Below, one piece after another: positions 36,225-47,971 of a stretch of 64,000 bases of DNA. A program made the translations under genes and the position numbers. Each line of letters starts with the position of its first letter. Position 1 is the stretch's first letter. The notes below the pieces were generated by a model that was not told where the DNA came from, made no database searches, and worked only from the letters and a program-made list of their open reading frames with translations. Source of the stretch: Gnetum montanum. Taxonomy: Eukaryota > Streptophyta > Gnetopsida > Gnetales > Gnetaceae. The stretch is taken from the NCBI GenBank assembly GCA_015680685.1, contig MNCI01029388.1:16511-80510 (forward strand). Direction: 5' to 3'.

Positions 36225-36440
36225 ATCAAAATTGCTAGTTTAAGGTCTTAGCAGACCATAACCATGTAAAATTTGTAAATTAGAATTGTTAGTTTAAGGT
36301 CTTAGTGGACTGTAATTGGGTGTAAAAAGAATGCTAAAATTGCTAGTTTAAGATCATGGTAGACTGTAACTAGGTTTTAAATGTAAAGAGAATGCTAAAG
36401 TTGCCAGTTTAAGGTCATGGCAGACCATTATAATGTAAAA
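36225..36440. repeat. Hairpin array II of element B (between pol start and antisense gene)
   Basis: Four units of about 55-60 bases, each with GCTAGTTTAAGGTCTTAGCAGACC or a variant (GGTCTTAGCAGACC pairs GGTCT with AGACC after one bulge; GGTCATGGCAGACC in the last). The spacer AATGTAAAATTTGTAAA recurs between units. Same location as array II of A. Confidence 0.78.
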
Positions 36441-36583
36441 TTTGTAAAAATGAAATGAAAATTTTGGTGGGCCCACTTGTTATGCTGCAGCTGAGTGCTA
36501 TGCTGCGACGAGGACATGCTACGCTACAAGGGTGTTTCGCATTATTCGGGACATGAAAGTAATAGTTGTTTTTTCGTGTTGAC

Positions 36584-36591
36584 TATAAATA
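36584..36591 (+). promoter_or_regulatory. TATA box for the antisense gene of element B
   Basis: TATAAATA within GACTATAAATAGGGG on the plus strand, 132 bases upstream of the first ATG of the antisense gene (36723). Directly upstream are TAGCGTAGC-type phrases (GTGCTATGCTGC, GCTACGCTAC) of the kind seen in the B LTRs. A TATA box, then about 100 bases of possible leader, then an ATG exon with a GTAAGT donor is a full promoter-to-exon layout on the strand opposite to gag-pol. Confidence 0.6.
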
Positions 36592-36722
36592 GGGGATTAC
36601 CCCCTGGTAAACTTGTCATTTTCATTGTTAGAGCCAACACCTAGAGTGTAGCATGTTCGAACTGCGAGAGAGTGTAACATGTGTAGCATAGTAGTTGAAA
36701 AAGCCAATTTGTGAGCAAGGCA

Positions 36723-39700
36723 ATGGCACACAAAAGTGAACGCAGGGATTAAGGTCTTTCCAAGGTGAACGAAGTGAAGCAAACTCTGGGACACCTCTCC
36801 AAGGCATGCGTTGAGGAGTGGCAGGAGGCTTCGTCTACTCGGTAAGTCGCTACGCTACCCTTCTCTTCGTTATGTGATGTATTAGGTTAGGATCCCATTT
36901 TCGTTACTATTTTGGCCATCATGGTGGTCATTACTGCAACTACTATTATTGTTTTAGTTGTTGTTTCGACCGTTGCATCATGGCTGTTACCACTCTGGCC
37001 ATAGCAGTTGTACAGTTGCTATGCCACTTTTCCGTGTGGTACTGCCCCAACCATCATTGTTAAGAATGATCACTGCACCATCGTAGGGGTTTGGGAAATG
37101 TAGCGCAAGCTCGGCATAGTGTACCACCTTTAGCAAGGATTTTTTGTTTGCAAGGTTTCAGGGCAACATGGCACATGCTCAATGTAGTGTAGAACTAGCG
37201 AAGGGAGAGTTTATTGTGTCTGTGTTTCACTCGGGCATGTTTCATATGTTGGGGCAGGGCTAGGAAAATGGGAATGTTGTAAGTTCTTTTTTGTAGGCCA
37301 TGTTATTCTGGTCATTGGCCCTGTTATTTTAGTTCCTGTTACGCTATGTTGTTATGTTTGATAGGCCCGATAGGACGTTACGCTGGCAATCTATTATGCT
37401 ACTACGTTGTTAAAGGCCCACTACACTGCTACACCGTTAGAGTGTTTTGCCTACTACGTTGACATGTCTATTGCATGTTGTGCTTGTTGTACTTGTCATA
37501 TTGTTACGTTGCATGAGGTGCAGTCATCACCTTTGTGTAGTGTGTAACTACTACGCTACACTCTAGGGGGTATGCATGCTACGCTATGTTACACATGACA
37601 CTTTGCTATGCTACACGCAATGTTTAATTCTTTTTTACTGGGGATTTATTGTATCATGCCTAAGGGAAAAAAATTTAGAGTAAGAGTTATGCTATGTTAC
37701 TTGGTACTTGTCACTTGACTGTTGCACTAATATTTTCTTGTTGTATTGCACAAGGTCATGCTAAAACCCATCTTGATTGTCCTTGAGGTGGTAGGAGTCC
37801 TATGCTACCTCAGTGAACCCATGACCAACATCTCCCCTCCCCATGCACAGGTAGGGCAATAAGCGGTTTGGTTTTGGAAGGGTGCATGGAACTTCCTAGA
37901 GTTCCTTCTTCACCACTTTAGTATGATTGTGTAGTCACACCTATAGGCCCAGACAGTCGTTGTACTTACAGAAATGTTGTTACTCAGGGCAAACTAGGGC
38001 ATTTTGAAGTTTATGCCTGATGGGTCGATCGAAAGTGAAGGGGCAGAAGGCTCAAGCTAGTGCCCAAGGGGCTTGAGATGCTTAAGTTGGATATAGGACA
38101 TGCCCAAATTCAAGTGCTACCATCTATACAACACGTTGTACATTGCCCGTCACATGGGCACCTACTTTCAGAACCTTCCTGGAACCATTTATTGTGCTCA
38201 TGGGTGAATCCTGTGAAGGTTTTTTAATCATGTTGTATGGCTTTGTTGGCACTAGTTAAAAATTCTTACCATATTTTGTATGTTGCCAGGTTTTATATTG
38301 ATGAGAGTGGTCTTCACGGTAACACGGACACATTGGCGTTGGCCCAAATAGCTTTGCAAGAGTTCTCCTCAACCAAGAACATGCGTGCTAGTGTTATAGA
38401 ACAACTTGGGCTTGACTTCAAAACCTATACAACTAGGTATTCCAAATTCTATGGAAAATGTAAAGAATTTGGCTGGTTGGATAGTGAATGGGCATCTTGC
38501 CGACCACTTACAGTAGAAGACGTTTTGGTGGAAATTCCACCATTTCCTACATTGTTTAAACCTGGTATGTTAAATTGTGCATTTTTTTCCATGTACTGAA
38601 GTGATGGTTTACTTTTTCCCTTGCTAATTTTTTTGTTGCTAATTGTTGCAGTAGCAAGCAAATCCCAAGAGGTCATAGTGATTACCTCTGGGCGTAACAA
38701 GACTAACCTCTTCTTCAAGTATGGGGAGGTGGATGAGACTTAGCATTAGATTTGCAATGGGGCACTAGCCATCCTAGTTCACAACATTTAGGAGGTTGGG
38801 CTCATTAATTTATTTTTGGCAGTAAGTCCAAGTGCCTCGGCTGCAAAAATGCTTTCCCTAGTCAATTCCTTCTCCGAAAAGGCTAACCACTTCCGCACAT
38901 AGGATCATAATGTGTGGGTGGTGTTTGAAATTAAGGATCAACTATTTGTAGATCTTTTTGATGTCCCTTCTAATGGTCTCCCTATAGGAGAAAAATCTAG
39001 CAAAGATGCAAACCATCAAGGGGATATCAAGGAATGGATAGGGACAAGCAAGGACCAAAAGGAGACTTACATCCACAAGGTTAAGCTAGTGATGGCTCAA
39101 ACGGTTTACCCTGTCTTCTTTGTTCATGCTTTTCCTAAGCTATTTTCCCAAGGAAAAATCCTTGGTGTAGAGCAAGCCTAGATAGTGAGGGAGGTCATGG
39201 AGGAAGGGACCCGATACAACTAGGCCAAGTACCTCTCTGAAGGCTTACGAGCTAAAATGGTCAAACTCCGTGAGAAGCTTGAGTCTCGTTTCAACGTGCA
39301 TTATGCCTTCTTCATAGCTTGCATACAACACTTTGTAGAATTCTTGGTGGTCTATAAAAATGGCACCTAGGTACAATAGGATTGTAACCAAATATCAAAG
39401 CCATGGATTTGCTAGGTTTTCCACACCACCCAATCCCAAGACCCCCCGGAAGCTATCGGGGAATCACTTTCGATAACAACAAGGGATTAGGTGGGGCATA
39501 CCTTTGTGCCTGGGACAATGTGGGAGAGGCACCCCCCATCAACATAGGAAATGTGTTAAGGGGGGAACACCTCATTGCAAAAACTATAAAAACTAGAGTA
39601 CAGCATAAAAAGTCTTGTCCTGTGGAAGAATCACCTTGTATGAATGAAGGTAGGGGAAAAAAGCTATGAATCAAAGTTCAAAGAGTGCAACCCCCAGTTG

Positions 39701-41400
39701 GTAAGTGTACTTAGCCATCTGATTATCATAGCATCTACTACACTATGCTACGCTGTGTAGTGTAGCACAATGTAGCACCCATTTTTTAAAGTTTCCTACT
39801 TATTTTGATTGTGTTTTATCAGAAGAAGAAGAAGAAGAAGAAGAGGTTTTGGCCTCTAGAGTAGGGGTGCCTACTAAAGAGGAGGAAGAGGCCCTGACTG
39901 CAGAAGAAAAGGTCCCTGCTGTAGAGGAAGAGGCCCCTACCATGACCCTTTTGTAGAATGTGCTTCAGTACCTGAAGGGCACATGAGTATTAAGGATGCC
40001 GCCACACTTTTGGATTAGCTGAAAAGAGAGGGGCTACAATTTGATGTTGGTGAGTTTGATTGCTTGCTTGATAGTTTCTTGATGGATGATCCCCCTGTTA
40101 TTATCCCTAAGGGTTTGCTGGGTAGGAGCTTTGCATTATCATTTGTAATTTTTCATTAGCTTTTTTGTTGTCTCTCCATCATGGCTAACATGTTTTTTTG
40201 TGCAACGAACACCACTGTTGATGCCCCTAACACTTCTTCCTTGATCCGTCTCCAACCTTGGACCGAGACCCTCGATAAATTCACTTTTATGGAGGGCGTG
40301 GTCGATGACATGATCGATCACCTAAGGTAGATCGATCCTGAGATAAGTATGTTGTAGTTTCTATGTTAGGCTCTATCAGTTGTTACATTTTTGCTACGTT
40401 ACTGTAACTAATGCTCTCTCATGCATGACAACCTCTTATCTCAAGTGGGATCCTAGAAAAGCCATTGAGGTTAACGCTATGCTTGAACTTCCTCCAGAGG
40501 TAGCCAAGATGCCTCATCACATCTACAATGAAACAAGTAAATGGGCATTGTACTTAGCACACTCTTTATGCGAGTGTAGGCATGTAAATGAGGACCTCTA
40601 GAAGAGGGTACAGAAACCTAAGAAAGAGAAGGCCAACCAAGCTATTGAGTTGGAGGACCTTTGGTCCAAGAATGAATTTCTGTTGGCCCATGACATCCCG
40701 ATGGCAGTTGGCGTATGGCTGTTATTGACTATGCAAGATATTGGATAGTCATACTAAGTAAAAATGAGGCCACTCATGAGATTATTGAACAGTGCATGCA
40801 GATGGACCTTCTAGCCTAGAAGAACCAAGATTGGAAGGATTATAGTCCAAAGGTGTATAAATGGAAATAGGCACCAAAAAAATATAAGCATATGTATAAA
40901 ATGGAATGTGCTACCTATCGTAAACAATACCAAGATGCGACTATTGAGTTGCATACCTATAAGCTATTCGTTGAGGTCATTGATGCTTTCAGGGCCTATG
41001 AGAATTTCATGCAATAAGTGATAGTTAGTAAATCTCTCAAAAGGGAAATGACCCTTCTTGCTGGGGAGACCACCACCACCACCTTTTCCCCAGGATCACC
41101 TAGATGGATAGCTATGGAAAAAGGGAAAGTTGCAGCAAGTGCTAATCTGGGAAATGAAAACTGGACCAACTTCACTAAGGAGGAGATCCTACAATGGCTT
41201 GCAGTTGGCATGGATAGGATACCCTTCGAAATGGACTTAGGGCCATCTTATGTTAGTCACTCTTTCTTGTGTCATAATTTATTTTATGAGAGCCTTTGTT
41301 GTAGTTTTGATTTACTTTTTTATTTTCCACCTTATGCAGGATCCGAATGGAGATGCAGGACCCAGTGAAACAGGAGATGGTGATGGTAACAAAGACTTAT
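36723..41400 (+). pseudogene. Antisense accessory gene of element B, spliced
   Basis: Exon 1 (36723-36841) starts MAHKSERRD and ends at a GTAAGT donor. Further coding blocks follow: about 37754-38060 (MLKPILIVLEVVGVLCYL, then WNFLEFLLHHF); 38290-38564, open for 91 residues (DESGLHGNTD, TLALAQIALQEF, VEDVLVEIPPFP), with intron 38565-38651; 38900-39380 (LFVDLFDVPSNGL, EEGTRYN, FFIACIQHFVEFLVVY); an acidic exon from 39821 beginning with a GAA run; FTFMEGVVDDMIDHL (about 40285); PPEVAKMPHHIYNETSKW (about 40493); EEILQWL near 41180; intron 41252-41339; last exon ending at 41400. Homology to A is exon by exon. No known domain is recognised. Several stops, mostly TAG at expected CAG or TGG, mark it as decayed, though the 38290 exon is still open. 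Confidence 0.72.
39821..39845 (+). repeat. GAA trinucleotide run inside a coding exon
   Basis: Eight GAA units directly after a TTTTATCAG splice acceptor. In frame they encode a glutamate run that leads into further acidic sequence (KEEEEALTAEEK). It may be slippage growth of an acidic segment; A has a shorter acidic piece in the same exon. Confidence 0.75.
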
Positions 41401-41636
41401 AGTGTGGAAGCAAAAGATTTTTTTTTAATTTAATTTTTTGTAAACATTATTGACTAACATTGAATGAAAAATATAATGTAAAAAAATTTATTTAACTTTG
41501 GTTAATGTGTTTGATGAGTGGCAAGGTACCCCTATACTCAACCATATGAATACGAGTGTTTCATGCATGATCTGGTTGAACTCCAAGGACTAAGTGCTTA
41601 TGCATCTTAATGGAACACTCAAGGTTAATCAATTTT

Positions 41637-42271
41637 TGTCTTCCAAAACTTACTTGTATTGTCATGGTTTTATGGTTGAGTAAGCTTGAGGTATATGATT
41701 TTTATAGCCTTTGTATTTTTTATGTCTTATGCTAATAAAGGAGAGGGAGAGAAAACTAAGTGGCCGACTTACATTAACTATTCATTAACTAGTTTCTAAA
41801 TGTTCCTAACACCAGTATCTATTCCCACTTGTCGTACACATCTTGAACTAGTGCAACACTGCTGGGATTACCAAACGCTAATCGTTATTGGGTTACCAAG
41901 CACTACATGCATGCTCAAAGTGGTCATACTAAGTGTATTTAACTAAGGGGGTTGAAGGTTGAGAGAGATATTAATTAACTAGGAAAGCATTAAAAATCAT
42001 TAATTACTAATTAGCTTAATCTGTATGCTACAAGGTTTATCATAAATTTTGTCTTTATTATCGTACACAAAATTGTGCTCAGGTACAAATTGCTTAAATA
42101 AAGATCTATTCACTCTATGACTCCTACTGCAGGCATACATAAATAATTCTAACTCTAGAATGACAAAACTACAAGAGTTTGCCTAAGGATCTAAATCTAA
42201 TTGTCTCTGAACCAAGGGTGCTGCCTCTTATTTATAGAAGATGAGGCAGGATGTGATATTGTGGTTCATCA
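41637..42271. repeat. Left LTR of element C
   Basis: TG...CA-bounded repeat of 47972-48607. It follows the B antisense gene after about 235 bases that the right copy lacks. If C reads leftward this is its 3' LTR, but the purine content to its right is too low for a clear polypurine tract. Confidence 0.75.
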
Positions 42272-44200
42272 TACCCGCATGACTAAATGAAAACTCATCC
42301 TCAAGTTCCTTACAAAATATTGGAAAGCTATGGGATTATTGACTTGAATGACAACTAATGGTGAATGGGATGACATGTGAATAGATCAACATTACAATAC
42401 ATGGCAACATTAGTATTCATGACTACAAGAGTGAATACTATACAAAATTGACATCCAGCCTTATTTGGTAGCTGAGAGAGAAGAAAAAGAGAAAGAATAG
42501 AAGAAGACGTGTTGCTGCTGATGCCAAGATTGCACCTTCCGTTGTCCATCCATAGTTGTGCCATTAATCTTGTTCCTTGCACAAGTGTTCCAACACCAGT
42601 CCACCCTGAGTGTTTCCTCCAAGTCCAGTCCATTGCTGTATGATTTCCATCTGCACACACAAAACAGTCACATATGAGCAAGGATAAGTAAATCACAATA
42701 TAGTTGATACCTTTCTTTGGTGTAAGATCCATTGGCTGAGTTGTGATATGCCCCACATGGATTCTAGAGATATAACACTGGTGACTACCTAAGATGTAGG
42801 GATTAGGAAAAATTGAAAAAATTAGACTAGGGCCCCCATGACTAAGAGCGATCCTCCAGTAGTGATAGAATGGAAAAATATATGGAATAAGAAAGATGAA
42901 GAAAAAGAAATAATGGAAACACTGATAAAATGGATGTTAGAGATGGGAATGAAACAACAAAAATGTTGATTGTGGGATTGTTTAAGAAAAAGAAATTAAC
43001 TGATGAACCAAATAGGAATGCTAGTGGTCCTCCCCAAAGCAGGCTCATGTCCTCTATGCCCTAACAAACCCACATTCAAAGAGTTTGTAGGCTCTAGAAA
43101 TTTCATTTACAAGCAAGAGTTAAAGACTTAACCACAAGAATCCACCAAGGAGAAAACAATGCATCAACCAAAATATAGACTATTGATACAACTAGCAATG
43201 AATTGGGAAATTGAGAAAGAATGATGGGAAGAAGAGAATGGAATGGAGTCCCAAGAACAAGGTGGTGTATAGCCCCTTATGTACTTATGGTTAATGTAAT
43301 TGAGTAGATCTCATTCCAAATCCAGCCTCAAACAATCCACATCTAATGACTTTGCATTAATACACTTGGCCAATCCATCCACTTGAAGTAACAAGAATGC
43401 TTCCACCAAAGAGTCAACACCATTTCAAGGAAATGAGAGAGGGAGAAGTAGGAAGTCAGAAAGGGCCTTAGTTAGAGGGAATAGATCAGTTTAGTTCCAT
43501 AACCAATGCTTGTAGCCTGGATGATTATTTTGTCTAAGGGGTGTGCTTTGAATTCTCACTCTTTTTTTTTGCGTGAGAACCACACTATGCAAAGACTTAT
43601 TTTTATTTTTATTAGCTCAACTTCCCGTTAATGGAGCAATGTTGGAATGGTAAGAAAACTCAAGAAGAAAACATCCAAGCACCCAAGAGAATAGCTAGCA
43701 CAAATGCATCAAATCCCTTTGAAGCCACATCCTTTTCACTTCTTGAGTCCTTCCTTAGTTTGAGAAATTCCCAATCACCAATTCATTANCCTTGAGTCCT
43801 TCCTTAGTTTGAGAAATTCCCAATCACCAATTCATTAATAGTTTTATCATTAAAGAAGGAGACTGTACAGTTCCAAGCCATGAGAGACCATAGAAATATA
43901 TGGATGCATGGATGACATGGACTCATTGCCTGTTATATCAAAAGAACCATACCTTAGTATCAGCATTATAACTCAAAGGTAAAAACCAAACATTAGCAAT
44001 CAATAGAATACAGTTCATACTACCATCAGGAGCACTTATTAGGTGACGAATCTAACAAAACAAAAATAAGAAATAAGAACAAAAAATAAAAACAAAACAA
44101 AAACAAAAATAAATAGTCACACAAAGAAATGAGAAAGTATAAACGATGGTGCAAAAAAAAACAAGAAAAATTAAAAAAAATGTGTAAAACAAAAACTTAA
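42272..44200. other. 3' region of element C, no readable gene
   Basis: Lies between pol and the left LTR. None of the frames resembles a known protein; those seen are short and shadow-like. It ends in an A-rich plus-strand run (44056-44185) made of AAAACAAAAATAA-type repeats. Athila elements often carry an env-like region here, but I see no supporting motif. Confidence 0.45.
43742..43837. other. Single-N assembly scar with a 47-bp exact duplication
   Basis: N at 43789 between identical copies 43742-43788 and 43791-43837. Same pattern as the other three scars. Confidence 0.88.
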
Positions 44201-44209
44201 AAAGGAACT

Positions 44210-45461
44210 AAGGGCCTCAAATGGTTAGTAGAGGTGGTCATCTCTCCCATGACTAAGTTGGAAGGAGGGGATCCGAAATAGTAAGCAGGGTCATCCCTTT
44301 TTAGAGGTATTATGTGCAGTGACCGTTCTAAATTTATGGAAGGGTTTGGTCTATTGCACATTGACTAATAATCTTTTATTAGGGCTCTCAGGTTTGTATA
44401 TGGTCATGGCCCCTGAAGGAAAGGTTGCATAAATAATGTAAGGTCCTTCTCACAGTGTTTGAAATTTTGTGCATTGTGGCACATGTGTGGGATTCCAATA
44501 GAGAACCTTATCTCCTGGTTGATACTTAACCTTCCGAATCTTCAAGTCATGATGTTGCTTGTTATATGCCTTATGCAACTCATTTGATGATAGGGTAGCT
44601 AATCAGTTTCCGTCTAGCACGTTTAAAGTTTCCAACCTTTGTTTTTGTGCTAGATCAAGATCGAGGTGGAGCTTATAAGATGTTGATAGTGTATGGAGCT
44701 TAGTTTGAATTGGAAGCATTGGAAGCTTTTTGTACACTAACTCATAGGGAGAGTAGCATATAGGAAGTTTCCAGGTGGAGCGGTATGCCCAAAGAGCATC
44801 ATTTAGTTTAGTGCTCCAATCTTGCCTTTACTTGCTAGTTGTTCTAGTCAATATTTTAGTGATCTCCCTGTTGGTGACCTCAGCTTGTCTGTTAGCTTGG
44901 GGGTGATAATGTATAGTCAATTTATGTTCAACCCCTAAGCATTGCATTAACTTTTAAAANAAATTTATGTTCAACCCCTAAGCATTGCATTAACTTTTAA
45001 AAAGTTGCACCTGTGAAGTGTGTTTCATTATCCGAAATAAGTGCACGTGGCACACCAAACCTATTTATGATTTTTTGTTGCACAAATCATACAGTTGTAG
45101 ATGATGTGCAGTCTTTAACAGCAGCTACTTTAGCCCATTTTGTCAAGTAGTCTATGGCAACTACAATGTAAGCTTTTCCATTGGACATTGGTGTAATGGC
45201 CCCCATAAAGTCTATTCCCCAAATGTCGAAGGGTTCTAATGATTGAATCCATTGTTGTGGATCCTCCATTTTAGTAGTCATTCCCCTATCATGTTGATAG
45301 AGCTCACAAGATTCAGCAGATTGATGGGCATCTCGAAATAATGTTGGCCAGTAATATCCTACAAGAAAGATCTTAATAGCCATTCGTCTCCCCGCATAGT
45401 GACCCCCACAAGGGCTCTCATGAGCATCTTGAAAAACTCTCAATTGGTCTACCTTGGGCAC
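44210..45461 (-). pseudogene. Integrase of element C (Athila type)
   Basis: Minus strand. The finger reads AHESPCGGHYAGRRM then CELYQ, so the last Cys of the His-His-Cys-Cys finger has become Tyr. The core begins WGIDFMGAI (Asp) and AIDYLTKWA in the open part 45461-45087. The second Asp (ALISDNETHF) and the Glu (HPQANRQAEVTN) follow at about 45040-44890, where an N scar (44960) interrupts the reading. The C-terminal part has DALWAYRSTWKLPICYSPYE and GPYIIYATFPSGA near 44820-44390, typical of Athila pol. Stops make it inactive. Confidence 0.85.
44919..45002. other. Single-N assembly scar with a 41-bp exact duplication
   Basis: N at 44960; copies at 44919-44959 and 44962-45002. It falls inside the integrase core of C and duplicates part of the coding text, as an unmerged overlap would. 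Confidence 0.88.
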
Positions 45462-45553
45462 ACACCATCAAACCAAGCCATCAAGATACACTTTGTAAAG
45501 TTGTCCATTGATCTCCATGAAGTACTTGGCTCTATGAAGAAACTATTGCTTCT

Positions 45554-45636
45554 CCTAGGATCCAGCTCCTATGGTGTTTGTTGAGTAAGGAGATNCCTAG
45601 GATCCAGCTCCTATGGTGTTTGTTGAGTAAGGAGAT
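45554..45636. other. Single-N assembly scar with a 41-bp exact duplication
   Basis: N at 45595; copies at 45554-45594 and 45596-45636. It lies between the RNase H and integrase parts of C. Confidence 0.88.
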
Positions 45637-47383
45637 AGATGAGAATGCTACTATACCAGTTCATCTCCATGGGTAGTTGGTTATTCACTACACTGGAAAA
45701 GAGGGCTTCATTAGGAAAATGATTAGACATTATATATTCACCCTCTTTACTGTCCCAACACAACTGAGATAAATGATTTGCAACTATGTTCTCGATGCCT
45801 TTCTGATCGATCATCATTAGATCAAACTTCTGTAGGATTACCAGCCATCTTATAATACGAGGGCTAACCGTTGGCTTGTTCATGAGCAACTGGATTGCAC
45901 TATGATCCCTATGGATGAATACTTTGTAACCTAACACATAGTGCTTAAACTTATCCAGTGCAAACACTATAGCCATTAATTCTTTCTCTATAGTTTTGTC
46001 GTTAAGTTGTGCACCATCAATACTTCTACTTGCACAGTGGATATAGTAAGGGTGTTTCTCGTCATCTAACTATGTAAGTACGGCTCCTAAGGCATAATTG
46101 GACACATCAATCATGATGTGGAATGGTCTGGACCAGTCAAGATCTTGTAGAATGGGAGTTTCTACTAGCTTTCGGTTCAGGGTTTGGAATGCTTGTACAC
46201 ATTCCCTAGTCTACTCAAAAGGTACATCCTTCTTTGTTAGCTCTACTAATGGTTTGGCAATCTTGGAAAAGTTCTCAATGAATCTCCTATAGTAGGCAGT
46301 GTCTCCAAGGAATGACTGAATGTCTTTGATAGTTTTCGGTTGATGGGTGATTTCTTGGATAACCCTAATTTTATCTGGGTCTACCTCTATTCCTGCATGT
46401 GAAGCCTTATGCACAAGTACTATGACTTCTTAGACCATTAAATGGCTTTTCTACTAATTGAGCCTTAGATTGGTTTCTACACATCCTTTTAGCACTTGCT
46501 CTAATCGGTCCAAGGCTTGATCAAAACTTGTTCCATAGGTGGAGAAATCGTCCTTAAAGACTTCCACTCCATTCCCTATCTACTGTTGGAATATGCTTAG
46601 AACTAGGTGTTGAAACATGGAAAGAGCATTACACAAGCCAAATGGCATTTTTTTATATGTAAATGTTCCCCAAGGATTGATGAACATTGTCTTGGATTGG
46701 TCTTCTAGGGCTATCTATATTTGATTGTATCCACTATACCCATCCAGAAAACTGTAATAGTGATGCCCTACTATGGTGTCTAAGACTTGGTCAATGAATG
46801 GCAATGGAAAGTGATCCTTAAATGTTGCCATGTTTAGCAACCTAAAATCTATGCACACCCTCCATTTGCCTCCCTTCTTAGGCACAATTACCAGAGGGCT
46901 AATTCATTCGCTATCAGCAATGGGATATATGAACCCAACCTTAAGAAGCTGTTCTATTTCTTCTTTTACTACATGCTTCAATTTTGGGTTCAATTACCTC
47001 TGCGGTTCTCTCTAAGGTTTCATGGAGGGGTCAGTGTAAATCCTATGCTAGTATATCCTAGGATCTATTCTAGTTAATTTGGGATATGACCAGGCAAAGG
47101 CTTTTGACCACTTGTTTATTACTTTTAGCAGTTTTCTTTTTTGTTTGGAAGCAAGTCTTGCATTGATGATTACCGATTTTCCATTTTCAAGAATCATATA
47201 TTCCAGATCGGTGAGAAATGTTTTTAATTCTAGGGGCTCTTGTTTGAATTTTTTAGGAATTTCCAACTTCCCCCAGTTGATGTTTTCAAGGTTAAGGCTT
47301 GGAAGTTGGCAGCAAACTTGCTCTAGTGTGTCTATGCTTTCGATGTAAGTGTAAGTTATTTCCTCAGTTAGTTCCATGCACAT
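45611..47383 (-). pseudogene. Reverse transcriptase and RNase H of element C (Athila type)
   Basis: From 47383 the minus strand reads the Athila-type pre-RT segment (KTFLTDLEYMILENG, KLLKVINKWSKAFAWS). RT motifs continue leftward to the catalytic region VEVFKDDFSTYG near 46560, where the aspartate pair is kept and the usual FMDD reads FKDD. Then IEVDPDKIRVIQ, KDIQSFLGDTAYYRRF (46414-46211), VLT in the RNase H start, and IHRDHSAIQLLM with IENIVANHLSQL (45976-45611). Frame breaks separate the pieces. No protease or gag of C is present on its right side. Confidence 0.85.
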
Positions 47384-47582
47384 GAGTGAGTTTCTCTCTT
47401 GATCAGTTATCAGTCATTGGGTGTCTTCTTGTCATGTGACCACTACATACATGCACTTTTGTATGTTGATGTCTTGTGCACACTGGTTGCATGCAGGCAA
47501 TGCTAAACTTTGGATAATACATGATCTCTACATGCAACTGCACCCTGTATCACTGTATGCGATGCACGGAACCTTATTCTCC
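47384..47582. other. Unassigned sequence at the chimeric junction of element C
   Basis: About 200 bases upstream (in C orientation) of RT that match neither gag-protease nor the antisense gene. Somewhere near 47575-47590 the text changes to the copied end of the B antisense gene. Confidence 0.45.
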
Positions 47583-47940
47583 CTAGGACCACCACTGCCA
47601 CCTTTTCCCTAGGACCACCTAGATGGACAACTATGGAAAAAGGGAAAGTTGCGACAAGCACTAATTTGGGAAATGAAAATTGGACCAACTTCACTGAGAA
47701 GGAGATCCTACAATGGCTTGCAGCTAGCATGGATAGGATACCCTTTGAAATGGACGTGGGTCCATCTTGGGTTAGTCACTCTTTATTGTGTCATAATTTA
47801 TTTTATGAAAGCCTTTGTTGTAGTTTTGATTCACTATTTTATTTTCTGCCTTATGCAGGATCTGAATGGAGATGCAGGACCTAATGAAACAGGAGATGGT
47901 GATGGTAATGAAGACCTATAGTATGGCAGCACAAGATTTT
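47583..47940 (+). pseudogene. Second copy of the end of the B antisense gene
   Basis: Corresponds to 41070-41400: RWTTMEKGKVATSTNLGNEN, EKEILQWLAASMDRIPFEMD, the GTTAGT donor and TTATGCAG acceptor of the last intron, and the last exon GDAGPNETGDGDGNEDL with its stop. By eye it differs from the first copy at under one base in ten, so the duplication is old, not a fresh assembly repeat. It is followed after some 40 bases by the right LTR of C. It lacks all upstream exons. Confidence 0.8.
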
Positions 47941-47971
47941 TATTTTTTTGTTTTTGAATTTAATAAATTGT

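Noticed and set aside
42355-42756. Env-like gene in the 3' region of element C
   Set aside because: Athila elements may have one, but the 133-codon frame shows no signal peptide or transmembrane layout that could be trusted.
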